Below are positions 35,382-45,111 of a stretch of DNA of 64,000 nt, piece by piece (the stretch's first letter is position 1; the number at the start of each line of letters is the position of its first letter). Under the pieces are notes generated by a model. The model was given only the letters and a program-made list of their open reading frames with translations. It was not told where the DNA came from and did no database searches. The position numbers and the translations under genes are program-made. The stretch comes from UBA1141 sp963665155 (GTDB lineage: Bacteria > Chloroflexota > Dehalococcoidia > Lucifugimonadales > UBA3495): NCBI GenBank assembly GCA_963665155.2, contig CAXXFI010000002.1, positions 1,302,001 through 1,366,000 on the forward strand, read 5' to 3'.

Positions 35382-35885
35382 TTACTCCCGGCCCTTCCTG
35401 CCTGGCTCTACGGTCCAAGCTCCCAGTGGCCAGCAACGCAGCCAGACCCGCCCAAATATCAACTGTCCATCCACCGGGCCGAAAGTCCGGCTATCCTGAG
35501 ACTCCTGTCGGTTATCCCCCACCACAAATAACTCACTGGGGCCGTTCCACCAAGTACGGTTAAGATCCGGACGATCCACCGTCCATCCATTCAGATAGGG
35601 CTCCTGCAACAACAAATCGTCGATGTAAACCTCCCCGCCTTCCACCCGGACTTGTTCGTCGGGAAAGCCGACAATCCGCTTGATAAAAACACGTCCAGGA
35701 TACTCCGGGTGACTAAAAACCACTATGTCGCCTCGCTCCAACCGGATCGACCGCCTGCCGGAGCGCACCGCCACCACCGACTGACCATTAACCAAGGTCG
35801 GCTCCATACTGGCCCCTTCCACCACGAACCTGGCCGAGGTGAAGAGATATTTCAGACGTTGGATAAAACCGATTATGAATTTCAT
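35382..35885 (-). CDS. lepB: Signal peptidase I
   Basis: The 167-residue S26 peptidase removes signal peptides outside the membrane. The nucleophile Ser is in EGASMEPTL and the general-base Lys in VFIKRIVGFPDE; GDNRQESQDSRTFGPV is the third conserved box. The N-terminal anchor is short and weak (FIIGFIQRLKYLF). The ATG at 35885 is chosen because upstream codons show no better site. It is convergent with the small plus-strand gene across a REP-like repeat. Confidence 0.88.
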   Translation of the reverse strand: MKFIIGFIQRLKYLFTSARFVVEGASMEPTLVNGQSVVAVRSGRRSIRLERGDIVVFSHPEYPGRVFIKRIVGFPDEQVRVEGGEVYIDDLLLQEPYLNGWTVDRPDLNRTWWNGPSELFVVGDNRQESQDSRTFGPVDGQLIFGRVWLRCWPLGAWTVEPGRKGRE

Positions 35886-35942
35886 CGCTACGCATTTTAC
35901 TCCCATTCGGCAAAACGACAAAAATGCCTGGGCATTTAGCTT

Positions 35943-36214
35943 TTACTCAACTCATTTCCCCATCACATTACCTCGGTAGCAGGACACCCCCCCAACGGGC
36001 TTCGTAAGCGTGCAACCGGACCAATCACACCGCTTCTAAGGTTGAGCAAAGAAGGTTGATCAAACAACCAAGACCAGCGAATCAAACGACAGCTAGGACG
36101 CCCGGCTGGCAGAGCCCCTTCTGGACTGCTGCGGCGACGTCGCCTATAATTTAGCCGATCCTGAAATCAACGCTTTTATGGCATATTATTCATTCTTCGG
36201 GTAAGGAGACCGTA
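35943..36214. other. Divergent intergenic region
   Basis: This 272-bp stretch between the signal peptidase gene and the first Gfo/Idh/MocA gene has no gene that I can support and no clear operator. Confidence 0.4.
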
Positions 36215-37282
36215 ATGGAAAACGGAATTATTCGGGTAGGCTTGGTCGGGGCTGGCGCAAACACCCGCCTCAGGCACATCCCCGGTTTACGGGAACAGGA
36301 AGGCGTGGAAATAGTGAGCGTGGCCAATCGTAGCCGGGAGTCCAGCGAGCGCATTGCCAGCGAATTTGAAATTCCTACGGTCTACGATAATTGGCAGGAA
36401 TTGATCAAATCCGACGATACCGACGCCATTTGCGTAGGCACATGGCCCTACATGCACCGAACCTTGGTTCTAGCAGCGTTGGAGAACAATAAGCACGTGC
36501 TTACCGAAGCCCGGATGGCTATGAACGCAGCCGAAGCCCAAGAAATGCTGGACGCATCCCGTCTGGCGCCCCACTTGGTGACTCAGATTGTACCCGCGCC
36601 TCAATTGCTCCAAATAGAAGCGACGTTGCAAGACATGATTTCCAACGGCTATTTGGGCGAGCTGCTGGCAGTCCGGCTGAGGGTGTCCGACTTCCACGGT
36701 CGGCAAGACCGGTCGGACTCGTTCATTGACTACGACGGAGAACTCCACTGGCGGCAGGACCGAAACTATAGCGGCTATAACATATTGGGCATGGGAATAT
36801 GGTATGAGGCAATCATGCGCTTGGTGGGTCCCGCGACCAGGGTAATGGCAATGACCAAGGTCAACGTGCCCCGGCGGAAGGACCAAAACGGCATGATGCA
36901 GACAATTTCAATTCCGGACCACGTGAATGTTCTCTGCGAGATGGCTTGCGGCGCCCAAGCGGACCTGAGTTGGAGCACCGCCACCGGCCTGCAAATGGGT
37001 CAGGAACTCTGGCTTTTCGGCAGTGAAGCCACGATACACCTAACCGGCTCGCCGTTCACGACCATCTACGGAGGCCGCCGCGGCGACAAAGAGCTTTCGG
37101 AGATTCCCATACCCGAAGGCAAACGAGGAAAATGGCGCGTAGAGGAACAGTTCATTAATGCCATACGGGGAAAAGAAGAGGTAACCCACACTCCCTTTGA
37201 CGTGGGCGTACAGTACATGGAATTCACCGAAGCGGTTACCAGAAGCTCCCAGACGGGGCAAGCAATATCGTTGCCTCTTTAA
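36215..37282 (+). CDS. Gfo/Idh/MocA-family oxidoreductase 1
   Basis: The 355-residue protein has an N-terminal Rossmann fold (IIRVGLVGAGANTRLRHIPGL), DAICVGTWPYMHRTLVLAAL, and a C-terminal alpha/beta domain with GYNILGMGIWYEAIMRLVG. The family uses NAD(P) to oxidise or reduce sugars, inositols and similar compounds. In most members the EKP motif supplies a catalytic Lys; here the equivalent site reads TEARMAM. A 345-residue paralogue follows after a miniature element. Clear ribosome site (AAGGAGA). Confidence 0.88.
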   Translation: MENGIIRVGLVGAGANTRLRHIPGLREQEGVEIVSVANRSRESSERIASEFEIPTVYDNWQELIKSDDTDAICVGTWPYMHRTLVLAALENNKHVLTEARMAMNAAEAQEMLDASRLAPHLVTQIVPAPQLLQIEATLQDMISNGYLGELLAVRLRVSDFHGRQDRSDSFIDYDGELHWRQDRNYSGYNILGMGIWYEAIMRLVGPATRVMAMTKVNVPRRKDQNGMMQTISIPDHVNVLCEMACGAQADLSWSTATGLQMGQELWLFGSEATIHLTGSPFTTIYGGRRGDKELSEIPIPEGKRGKWRVEEQFINAIRGKEEVTHTPFDVGVQYMEFTEAVTRSSQTGQAISLPL

Positions 37283-37297
37283 GAGCATCACCGCTAG

Positions 37298-37446
37298 TAC
37301 TTCATCCAGTTATATTTGACTAGCAAATCGACACCCCATCCTAGCCTTCCCCCGAAATAGGGGAAGGGACTTTTCCTCTCCCGCTTCACGGGGGAGAGTT
37401 AGAGTGGGGGGTAACAGGTATTCATCAGTTTCATATAGAAGTAGTA
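37298..37446. mobile_element. Miniature element of a second CTAG family, copy 1
   Basis: The 149-bp sequence has ends reading TACTTCATCCAG and, on the complement of the other side, TACTACTTCTATATG. It is flanked by CTAG on the left (37294-37297) and CTGG on the right. It contains a CTCTCCC/GGGAGAG inverted repeat. Its ends and body match 55237-56666, which is split by an IS481. No coding capacity. Confidence 0.75.
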
Positions 37447-37532
37447 CTGGTGGAGATTGAATAGACAACTGAGCCTGATTGCAAAAGTCAGGAACCACAT
37501 GAAGACACCCAAGCACAACTAGGAGGCGTTTA

Positions 37533-38570
37533 ATGGCCAACGAAACCGTTCGAGTGGGCCTTATTGGGGCCGGCAAGAATACTCGCGACCGGCACATTCC
37601 CGGGTTCCAGTCAATCGAAGGCATCGAAATTGCCGCTGTGGCCAACCGCAGCATGCAGTCGGGCCGCCAGGTTGCCGACCAGTTCAACATTCCCCAAGTT
37701 TACGGCAGTTGGCAGGAACTTCTCGAAGATGAGTCCTTGGACGCTGTATGCATCGGCACCTGGCCCTACATGCACCGGACCCTGACCCTCGCTGCGCTGC
37801 AGAAGGGCAAGCACGTGCTATGCGAAGCACGGATGGCCACCGACGCCACCGAGGCCCGCGATATGCTGAACGCCTCACGGGAAATGCCCGACTTGGTAAC
37901 GCAAATTGTGCCTTCGCCCATGACCTTCCGGGTCGATGACCTAATAAATAAACAGATTCAGGACGGCTACCTGGGGAACCTGTTGTCCGTGGAGATTCAG
38001 GTCTTGGCGCCGGACTTCGTTGATATCGGAGGACCGCTCCATTGGCGTCACAACCGGGACCTGAGCGGGTACAACATCCTGAGCATGGGGATATGGTACG
38101 AGGCGATGATCCGATGGGCGGGCCGGGCAACCAAAGTCATGGCCATGACCAAGGTCAACGCCAACTACCGCATGGACGAGAACGGCAACCGAGTGAATGT
38201 CACCATTCCTGACCACGTCGACGTAATTTGCGAGTTATCCAACGGCGCTCAAGCCCACATGCGGATAAGCGCAGCGACGGGACTGTCACCGGGCAACGAC
38301 GTTTGGCTCTTCGGCAGTGAGGGCACGTTGCATCTGGACGGAAGGCTAAACCTTTCCGGCGGTAGGCGTGGCGACAGCCAGTTGACCGAGATTACCAACC
38401 CACCGGAAGGACAGTACGCTTGGCGTGTGGAGCAAGAGTTTATCGGGGCGATCCGCGGTGAAGAGCCGATCGTCAACACACCATTCGACGTTGGCGTCCA
38501 CTACATGGAATTCACAGAGGCGGTAACTCGTAGCGCCCAGTCCGGCCAGGCCATCTCCCTGCCCCTGTAA
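37533..38570 (+). CDS. Gfo/Idh/MocA-family oxidoreductase 2
   Basis: The 345-residue paralogue of the preceding gene opens TVRVGLIGAGKNTRDRHIPGF, then DAVCIGTWPYMHRTLTLAAL and GYNILSMGIWYEAMIRWAG, and ends with the same FDVGVHYMEFTEAVTRSAQSG segment. The site of the usual catalytic Lys reads CEARMAT. A tandem duplication of one ancestral gene, probably acting on related substrates, is likely. AGGAGG precedes the ATG. A strong hairpin terminator follows at 38647-38680. Confidence 0.88.
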   Translation: MANETVRVGLIGAGKNTRDRHIPGFQSIEGIEIAAVANRSMQSGRQVADQFNIPQVYGSWQELLEDESLDAVCIGTWPYMHRTLTLAALQKGKHVLCEARMATDATEARDMLNASREMPDLVTQIVPSPMTFRVDDLINKQIQDGYLGNLLSVEIQVLAPDFVDIGGPLHWRHNRDLSGYNILSMGIWYEAMIRWAGRATKVMAMTKVNANYRMDENGNRVNVTIPDHVDVICELSNGAQAHMRISAATGLSPGNDVWLFGSEGTLHLDGRLNLSGGRRGDSQLTEITNPPEGQYAWRVEQEFIGAIRGEEPIVNTPFDVGVHYMEFTEAVTRSAQSGQAISLPL

Positions 38571-38646
38571 CTCAAAATGTGGGTTATGGGTGCAAATTCT
38601 TACTGTAAATCCGGCCGTAAACAGTAAAACCGGCCGCAAATAGTAA

Positions 38647-38680
38647 AACCGGGCCCTCGTGGGGATCCGAGGGCCCGGTT
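38647..38680. terminator. Bidirectional hairpin terminator
   Basis: AACCGGGCCCTCG (38647-38659) pairs perfectly with CGAGGGCCCGGTT (38668-38680) around an 8-nt loop. It sits between the convergent Gfo/Idh/MocA gene and htrA. No long U-run, so efficiency is uncertain. Confidence 0.75.
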
Positions 38681-38725
38681 AGCACAGAGAACCGATGGAG
38701 AGCTCGAGAAAGCGCTCCGATCTTT

Positions 38726-39895
38726 CTAGGGGTTCTCCGGATAGATGTCTGGGAATGAAAAACCCGGTAGGGGAGGAATATACGGGTACTGTGTTGCCGC
38801 AGTCCCGACTAGGTTCCTGGGGTCAACATCGGGCGACGTCGTAAAGGGATTATCTTTAACCGGCCATGGTTCCATCGTAATCAAGATTTTCTCCCCAATC
38901 CCTTTTCGCACAACCGTTAGGGCCATCTGTTCGCCTGGAGCGTGTTTGTCCAATTCGGCGAAAAACACGCCTAGTGTATCTACAGGCACGCCATCCACTG
39001 CGGTTATCACGTCACCACCGACCGGCAAACCTCGGCGGCTGGGATTCGCAGGCACCACACCAATGCGTCCCGCTGGGCTATCGGACAGCACCCGTGTTAC
39101 GTAAATTCCGGAACGTACCGGCAATCCCAACCGTTCCGCAACCCTAGCGTTGATGGGAATGCCCGCTATACCCAAGAGTCCAGGCTCAATAATTTTTTCA
39201 TCTTTCAGTGTGATCAACAGACGGGTCAAGGTATCCGCTGGCAAAGCAAAACCTATCCGCTGGCTACCGTAGGCACCACCCTCGTTCACCGGACCCACTA
39301 ATATCGATGTGTTCATACCAATGACACGGCCTTCCCGGTCTAACAAAGGTCCACCGGAGTCACCGGGGCTAGTTACTGCGTCGGTCTGCAATACTCCGTG
39401 GATCGGACGACCAAGCTTGCTGCCTCACGTGCGGTTAACACCACCGATCACCCCCACCGATATTGAGCGAGACAGACCGAAAGGACTTCCGATAGCCACC
39501 ACCAGTTGGCCTGGACGCACCGCCGCAGAATCTCCGAATACCGCAGGGTTTATATTTGCTATCCGATCTGGGTCCACTTTGAGCAGAGCGATGTCGTTGG
39601 CCAGGCTTGCCCCAACTACCTGGGCTTCAAGGGTGAACCCGGCTTCAAACTCTAAGAGCACCCGGTCGGCCCCGGTGATCACGTGGTTATTCGTGACCAC
39701 ATAACCTTGGTCGTCGATCAAAAACCCGCTGCCTACAACTAGGGGAGTATAGTTGGGGCCCACTATCCGGTCCGCCCGGATTTTGACCACGGCAGGGCTA
39801 ACGTCCCGGTATATGCCTTGCACGACCTCTTGATAATAAAGGGCGGGTGCGGTAGCTGCCGTGAGCTTCTCTTCGCCAGGGCCAAACAATGCTAG
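38726..39895 (-). pseudogene. HtrA/DegP-type serine protease, main part (insertion and stop)
   Basis: The frame has the protease triad: His in TNNHVIT, Asp in ANDIALLKV and Ser in SPGDSGGPLLDREG. A PDZ-like C-terminal region (SGIYVTRVLSDSPAGRIG, GGDVITAVDG) follows. It is cut in two ways. A TGA at 39425-39427 interrupts the frame after GVIGGVNRT, with the same frame continuing GSKLGRPIHGVLQTDAV. An IS1182 copy separates the first 24 codons (41688-41760) from the rest at CTAG 39892-39895. Confidence 0.85.
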
Positions 39896-41610
39896 AAACC
39901 CGGCTGAAAAGCCCTGCTGTGACGGGATGGCGTGGAGGATAACCAGTGGACTGTAAGTCTGAGGCTAAGAGTGACCCAGTTGGCTGCGGCCAATATGAAT
40001 TGGGTAGTAACGATGGGCGACCCTGGGGCTTGCTGGTCCGGTTTATCGTGAGAGGAGCCTGGAGCCGGAGATATCATCCCCATCTTGGTAGCCACCAGGG
40101 TCAGGTTGGCCACCGTGGCCGCCATGAGTAGTTGGAATCGGGTCTTGGCTCGGCCGAAGTAGCGAGATTGGCGGACCCCCAGTTGCGCCAGCCGCGCCAG
40201 GCGATGCTCGGCCGCCTGGCGCAGCCTACGGTATTCAGCAAAGCCCTCACTCCGCTGGAAGTCCCGGGCTTGTTGCAAGAGCGCCTCTTGGGGATGCAGG
40301 GCTACGGTGCGTCCCGCCCCGTACCGCGCCGCCACGCACTGGGACCGCAGGGGGCATACGCCGCAGACCGCCGGGTCGAATTGGAAACTCCGGGCCAGGT
40401 AGGTCCGACCCAACCGGTTGGTCCGGGTGCCGAAGGTCCGCAGGGTGTGGGTAACATTACCGGCTGGGCAGGTGCAGGTTCCTGCCTCCAAGTCGATCTG
40501 GAAGTCCTCCTTGGGGAAGCAGGCCTTATTAGGGCGACCCGGCACCTTGGCTATTAGAGTCCGACCAGCATCGGCAAAGGCCTGCCGCGTCCCGCCATCC
40601 CCATAGGCCGCATCCCCGATAGTCTCCTCCACCGCTATGCCCGTGTTCTCCTCACTCTGCTCCACCAGTTCCAGGACTCCAGTGTTGTCACCGGCATTGC
40701 CGGGCAGGATGTCTACCGCGGTCACCAGTTGGGAATCGGTATCCACCACCACCGCAGCCTTATGTCCGTCGAAGCGTTTGCTGCTGCTTTTACGGCCGTG
40801 GCGCATCTCCGGGTCGTGTACCGAAGGGATGCGGTCCCGGCTTACCCCATCCTTCAGGGCCGGGCCATCCTCCGGGTCGTGTCCACATCCTGCAGTAACA
40901 GTTGCCCCAGCAACTCCGCCGCTTCCACTATACCCTGGCGCTGGGGGCTCTCCTCGGGGAACTGACCCTGGACCTGACGGGCCAGCTCCAACACCAGGTC
41001 GGCATCGGGTAAGGCTTGCCGCTCTTTCTGGTTGTCCCAGTCAATCTCTGCCTCTCCCTTCACACTGGAGCCAAAGTAGAGTTCCAGACCGTGTCTCAAG
41101 GCCCATTCCTCGGGCCGCGTCCCATCCAGGTCCGAAAGCGCCCGCACTACCTGGACTATGCCGTCGGCCAGCAAGTTGTAGGTGTCCTTGACCGCCCCTC
41201 GGCCCAGAATGTACGCCAGGTATCCGGTCTGCCGGGCGAATTGGAGGCTGCGCTGAAACTGGTCGCGCCTTCCGAATCAACCTTCCACCGCATCCTTCAA
41301 AGGGCCGGTCCTCCACCTCAATCCCCAACGCCACCTTCCACCGGATATCAAAATCCGCCCGCTGTTTGGCTTCGGCGTCGCTGACTTTGTCGTAGGCTTG
41401 CAACAACAGCGCAGTGGCCACCAGACTTGGGGGCACGCTATCCCGGCCATTGTCTGGGCAATATAGCTCGGCGAACTCTTCGTCTCGAAATAGCTGTCCC
41501 CGCAGGGAGGCCAGGAAGCCATAGAAGGAGCCCCGGCCCACATAGTCCAGGTACAGGTGATCCGCTTCCAGCAGCCCTCGTTGCGCCGACCGTACTCCCA
41601 GCATCCTCAA
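39892..41610 (-). pseudogene. IS1182-family transposase, broken
   Basis: Relative to copy 1, an intact C-terminal frame runs from about 40806 to the CTAG stop at 39892. The middle lies in a second frame (41174-40854) and the N-terminus in a third (41610 onwards). A substitution of about 60-70 bp around 41215-41300 removes the segment with FAKSTLQLFRAQ and the first catalytic Asp strand. It cannot make active enzyme. Confidence 0.85.
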
Positions 41611-41687
41611 CCTCCCACACCCATTTATTAAATCTCTTGCCCAGTATATCGGGACAGCCTAGGTCAGGGTACTTTTCGGCCGGAGTT
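39896..41687 (-). mobile_element. IS1182-family insertion sequence, copy 2 (damaged)
   Basis: This is a minus-strand copy of the 29273 element. Both ends are intact and flanked by CTAG (39892-39895 and 41688-41691), but it is 69 bp shorter overall. Near 41005 it lacks 15 bp of the transposase gene. Other changes lie near 40870 and 41210-41300, where part of the frame is replaced by unrelated sequence. Confidence 0.9.
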
Positions 41688-41760
41688 CTAGGGACAGGGC
41701 CAACACCACGGCGAACCCTAGCACCAACCGGAACTGGAGGCTGAAGAAAAATCCGCTCAT
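41688..41760 (-). pseudogene. HtrA-type protease, 5' part with signal anchor
   Basis: From the ATG at 41758-41760 the frame reads MSGFFFSLQFRLVLGFAVVL and continues ALSL to CTAG at 41691-41688, where the IS1182 copy begins. Joined to 39891 across one CTAG, the frame continues ALFGPGEEKL without a shift, giving an N-terminal membrane anchor for the protease. The ATG overlaps the end of the response-regulator frame in a different phase. Confidence 0.8.
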
Positions 41761-42559
41761 TCTTTGGTAACTCGGCTTTTGGTTGCTTAGATAGGTTCTG
41801 CTCGGACATACCCGGCTTAGACTGGGCTTGCTTCGCATTGGCCGGCTCAGCTAGCGATTGGCCGGCTTGGCCGAACCTATACCCAACTCCGTATACGGTG
41901 TGGATGTGACTTTGGTTGCCCGCAGCGGAGGCTAGCTTGCGGCGGAGGCTTGACACATGGGCGTCCACGGTGCGGTCGAACTCTTCAAAATCGTAACCAA
42001 AGGCTCGGTCTATGATCTGATCCCTGGTGAAAACACGGCCCGGTTCCCTGATCATCAACGCCAATATGCGAAACTCGGTGGGTGTTAAGCCAACGGGTTG
42101 GCCCCCTACAAGCACCGAACGGTACCTGAAGTTTACCGTAACGTCTCCGTGCTCGATCTGCGCTGGCCCTTGTTCTTGCGGGTCGGCGGCCCGCCGCAGC
42201 ACCGCTTTTACCCTCGCCGCCAACTCCCGGGGACTGAAGGGCTTGGTCACGTAGTCATCGGCGCCCACTTCCAATCCCGAGAGGCGCTCTTCTTCTTCCA
42301 CTCGAGCGGTTAGCATGATAATGGGCACGTCCGATTCCTGTCTCAACGCTCGGGCAACCTCGATTCCGTCCAGTCCAGGCAACATGAGGTCTAAAATCAC
42401 CAGTCCGGGTTGGGATTCCCTGGCAATGCGCAGACCTTCCACACCATCGGAGGCGGTTAAAACCTCGTGAGCATCTCGACGTAGGTACAACCCAACCAAC
42501 TCCACAGTGTCGGGGTAATTGAGGTTCCCAAACCCATGTGTAGACAAGCTTCTTGTCAA
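41692..42559 (-). pseudogene. OmpR/PhoB-type response regulator, apparently decayed
   Basis: A receiver domain with the phosphoacceptor Asp (GLVILDLMLPGLDG), MLTARV and VTKPFSPRELAARVKAVLRRA leads into a winged-helix domain (LTPTEFRILALM, RTVDAHVSSLRRKL, YGVGYRF). Two things are wrong. The start reads LTRSLSTHGFGNLNYPDTVELV, without the acidic Asp pair that should follow the first strand. The frame also has no stop after the usual C-terminus and runs through the htrA start into the IS. No histidine kinase is adjacent. A start-proximal and an end-proximal frameshift would explain both. Confidence 0.65.
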
Positions 42560-42834
42560 GCACAGGATGTCTAGAAGAAATCGAAGCGGCGCAGGAGTAG
42601 AGTAGGCGGGGTACGGCTACTATAGCTAATCAGGGGATTGTGATTGTACACAGCGTCATTCAGAGGCCGGGCTAGAGATCAGGAGTTCACGCCAGGGGAT
42701 AGCAACGGTGAGATATCAGGGAACCGGTTTACGATTCCTGATGTTGCGGAGACCTTCGGAGCACTCCCATGGCGCGACCGCCTCAGACACTTCATTGTCT
42801 CAGGACGGACGGGTGTGGCATCAGCGGGGTGACG

Positions 42835-44313
42835 TTAATTGCGCCGGGACGTCGCCCTGTCGCCATGTTGGTACCGGGGAGCGTAGGACGGTGGTGAGCC
42901 TTGATCCCGGTGTTGGCCCCGCCGCTGGTCCCGGTAGTTGGGAGCGGTAATCGGCTCCCAGTCAACCACCATACTATCCACCAAGCGTGAAGCGATGCGG
43001 GGTTTGGCCTGCTCCAATTCCTCGATGGAAAATGCGTTGGTTATCACCGTGGGGAGCCGCAATTCATGGCGGTGCACGATAATCTGGTAGAGCTTGTCTT
43101 CAGCCCAAGGAGTGCTGCTCTCGGCCCCCAAATCGTCCAGTATGAGCAGCGGCGCCGACTTCAGTTGCTCGAACAGCTCATCGTAGCCAATGGGGCTGTC
43201 CGGGCTGAAGGTCGACCTGAGGTGGTCCAACAGGCTGGGCACGAAGGCGTAAAACACCGGTCGGTCTTCGTTCAGGCTATGGGCGGCTATGGCCGCCGCC
43301 AAGTGGGTCTTGCCACTTCCGCTGGGGCCGGTAAACAAGAGCCACCCTTCTGGGTCCATCGCAAAGGTTTCGGCGGCGTGCTTGGCCCGCTGCAGCGATT
43401 CTTGGTCTCTCCTGGTGGCGTTTTGGCCGCCCATCACGTCGAAGTTTTCAAAAGTCATGCGGCGGCGCATTTCATCGGGCAGGTCGCCAATGCGGCGGGC
43501 CAACCGGGTATTGTATTGGCCCAAGCGGACCACCGATGAAAAACCATCAGCCGCCTCCAACCGGGACCGCAGGCCCTCGTCCAAGCGCTGCAAGGTGCCA
43601 CGCACGGTTATAACCGTGGGCAGAGCGGCGTTGAAACGGTGATTAAAAACCTGGAATATCTTCTCCCTAGCCCATGGGGTAGCGCTTTGGGTGCCCAAAT
43701 CGTCAAGCACCAGCACCGGCACATCCCGGACCTGCTCGAACAAATCATCGTAGGACACAGCGTTGTCCGGCGAGTAGGCGGAGCGCAGGTGATCCAAAAG
43801 GTCGGCCAGCACTATGAAGAACGTGGTATGGCCCCGCTCAATACAATGATTGGCGATAGCCGCAGCCAAGTGGGTCTTGCCGCTGCCGCTGGGGCCGATG
43901 AAGGTAAGCCAACCCTTGGGATTTTCGGCGAATTCCATGGCGGCCAGCAGCGCTTTTTGGAAAAGATTACGGCTGCCAGCGTCGGGCAAGGGACCGTTCG
44001 GTTTGGTGGAATCGAAGTTGATGTTGGCTAAAGGACCCAGGTTGCTATATCGGCGAAGTGCGGCAGCCCGTGCGTCGGGAGCATTGGATTGCTGGCAACG
44101 ACATGGGAATGCCTCGCCAAAATCGGGGTGGCCAACCGGCACCAATTTGCTGACCCAACCGCCCCCGTTGCAGTGGGTGCATACCTCTTCCTCTGGTTCC
44201 TCGCCGAAGTCCTGGAAAGGGCCATTATCGGGAAGACCGGCTCCAACGCCGCTCGTAATCCTCGAGGTATTTTTGACGGTTATCCTTTTCAGGATTTCTC
44301 CTAGGCTTTCCAT
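42835..44313 (-). CDS. DnaC/DnaI-like helicase loader with two AAA+ ATPase modules
   Basis: The 492-residue protein has a zinc-finger-like stretch (VCTHCNGGGW, then AFPCRCQQ), as in DnaI/DnaC-type loaders, and two homologous ATPase modules. Module 1 has WLTFIGPSGSGKTHLAAAIAN and VLVLDDLGTQSATPWA. Module 2 has WLLFTGPSGSGKTHLAAAIAA and LLILDDLGAESSTPWA. Normal loaders have one AAA+ module in 250-330 residues. The C-terminal tail is basic (YRDQRRGQHRDQ). The ATG at 44313 overlaps the dnaD-like gene by 13 bp. It is last in an rplI-dnaB-dnaD-loader operon. Confidence 0.85.
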   Translation of the reverse strand: MESLGEILKRITVKNTSRITSGVGAGLPDNGPFQDFGEEPEEEVCTHCNGGGWVSKLVPVGHPDFGEAFPCRCQQSNAPDARAAALRRYSNLGPLANINFDSTKPNGPLPDAGSRNLFQKALLAAMEFAENPKGWLTFIGPSGSGKTHLAAAIANHCIERGHTTFFIVLADLLDHLRSAYSPDNAVSYDDLFEQVRDVPVLVLDDLGTQSATPWAREKIFQVFNHRFNAALPTVITVRGTLQRLDEGLRSRLEAADGFSSVVRLGQYNTRLARRIGDLPDEMRRRMTFENFDVMGGQNATRRDQESLQRAKHAAETFAMDPEGWLLFTGPSGSGKTHLAAAIAAHSLNEDRPVFYAFVPSLLDHLRSTFSPDSPIGYDELFEQLKSAPLLILDDLGAESSTPWAEDKLYQIIVHRHELRLPTVITNAFSIEELEQAKPRIASRLVDSMVVDWEPITAPNYRDQRRGQHRDQGSPPSYAPRYQHGDRATSRRN

Positions 44314-45086
44314 CGTACTTCCCGTCGTATTTCCCATTTCCCATCGTCCTTCCCATCGTCCTTCCCTTCGGCCGCCCACCGCCGCAAAATGCCGGCTATG
44401 TAACGCCAACTCCTTTTGTTCTCGGATACCGCAATCTTGAACGCCTGGTTAATCCAGGACTCTGAATAACGATCTTCGGCCTCTGTCAATTCCTGGGCCA
44501 GCAACGGCGACAGAACCCCAACATTGTCCTCATACAGCGAGAATATACTGGGTTTCTCGCCCGGTAACTCGTCGATGAATTCAGCACTAAGTTCACGCCC
44601 AAGCTCATCATGGAATTGCTGACCAGCCGGACCACTCTGAATCGAGCCAGGCACTGAGCGTGGGCCGGAATCGGCGGAAGTTATTGCTAGCACCTCCGGG
44701 TCACGGCGCAACCGGGCCAATGCCGCACGGCCACCTTCGTTGTTAAGTAAGTAGACCGCCCCATCCTCGTCCACACCATGAGGCCGGTGCAGCAAAAAGG
44801 TTCCTCTAGCCACCGCCAACTCTAAGCCCCGGCGTATTTCCTGCTTTGCGCCGCCAGTTCCGGCATCTTTAAGCCCACGCAGCAGAGCAGTGTCGCTGAG
44901 AAACTCCCCAAGGCGGGCTAGGTGTGGCTGGGTCCGCTTCCGGTGCAGCAGCCAAAATCCTCGAAGGGTGACTTTTAGCTCGGCCAAGTCCTGAATCTGC
45001 TCGAGCAATTGCCCGAATAATGGGTTCGGCACCGGTGTATATAGCGTGCCTTTCTGGAAGCCGTTAAACCGCCCTGAAGAACTCAT
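44301..45086 (-). CDS. DnaD-like replication protein
   Basis: The 261-residue protein has an N-terminal winged-helix-like region (LGEFLSDTALLRGLKDAG, GLELAVARGTFLLHRP). Its C-terminal DnaD-type domain (ESWINQAFKIAVSENKRSWRYIAGILRRW) has the conserved Y-I-x-x-I-L-x-x-W. DnaD helps remodel the origin and load the replicative helicase. Its last codons (KDDGKDDGKWEIRREVRW) are encoded by short tandem repeats and overlap the loader gene. It lies between dnaB and the loader, which supports a joint role in helicase loading. Confidence 0.82.
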   Translation of the reverse strand: MSSSGRFNGFQKGTLYTPVPNPLFGQLLEQIQDLAELKVTLRGFWLLHRKRTQPHLARLGEFLSDTALLRGLKDAGTGGAKQEIRRGLELAVARGTFLLHRPHGVDEDGAVYLLNNEGGRAALARLRRDPEVLAITSADSGPRSVPGSIQSGPAGQQFHDELGRELSAEFIDELPGEKPSIFSLYEDNVGVLSPLLAQELTEAEDRYSESWINQAFKIAVSENKRSWRYIAGILRRWAAEGKDDGKDDGKWEIRREVRWKA

Positions 45087-45111
45087 GCCGGAAAAGTCTC
45101 CATGTCCTGAC

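Noticed and set aside
24409..39427. Genome-wide reassignment of TGA
   Set aside because: Many intact genes here end at TGA (for example mntA) and the lipoprotein frame also contains a TAG.
41692..41760. N-terminus of a sensor histidine kinase following the response regulator
   Set aside because: The hydrophobic start joins in frame to the HtrA protease across CTAG, so it is that gene's membrane anchor.
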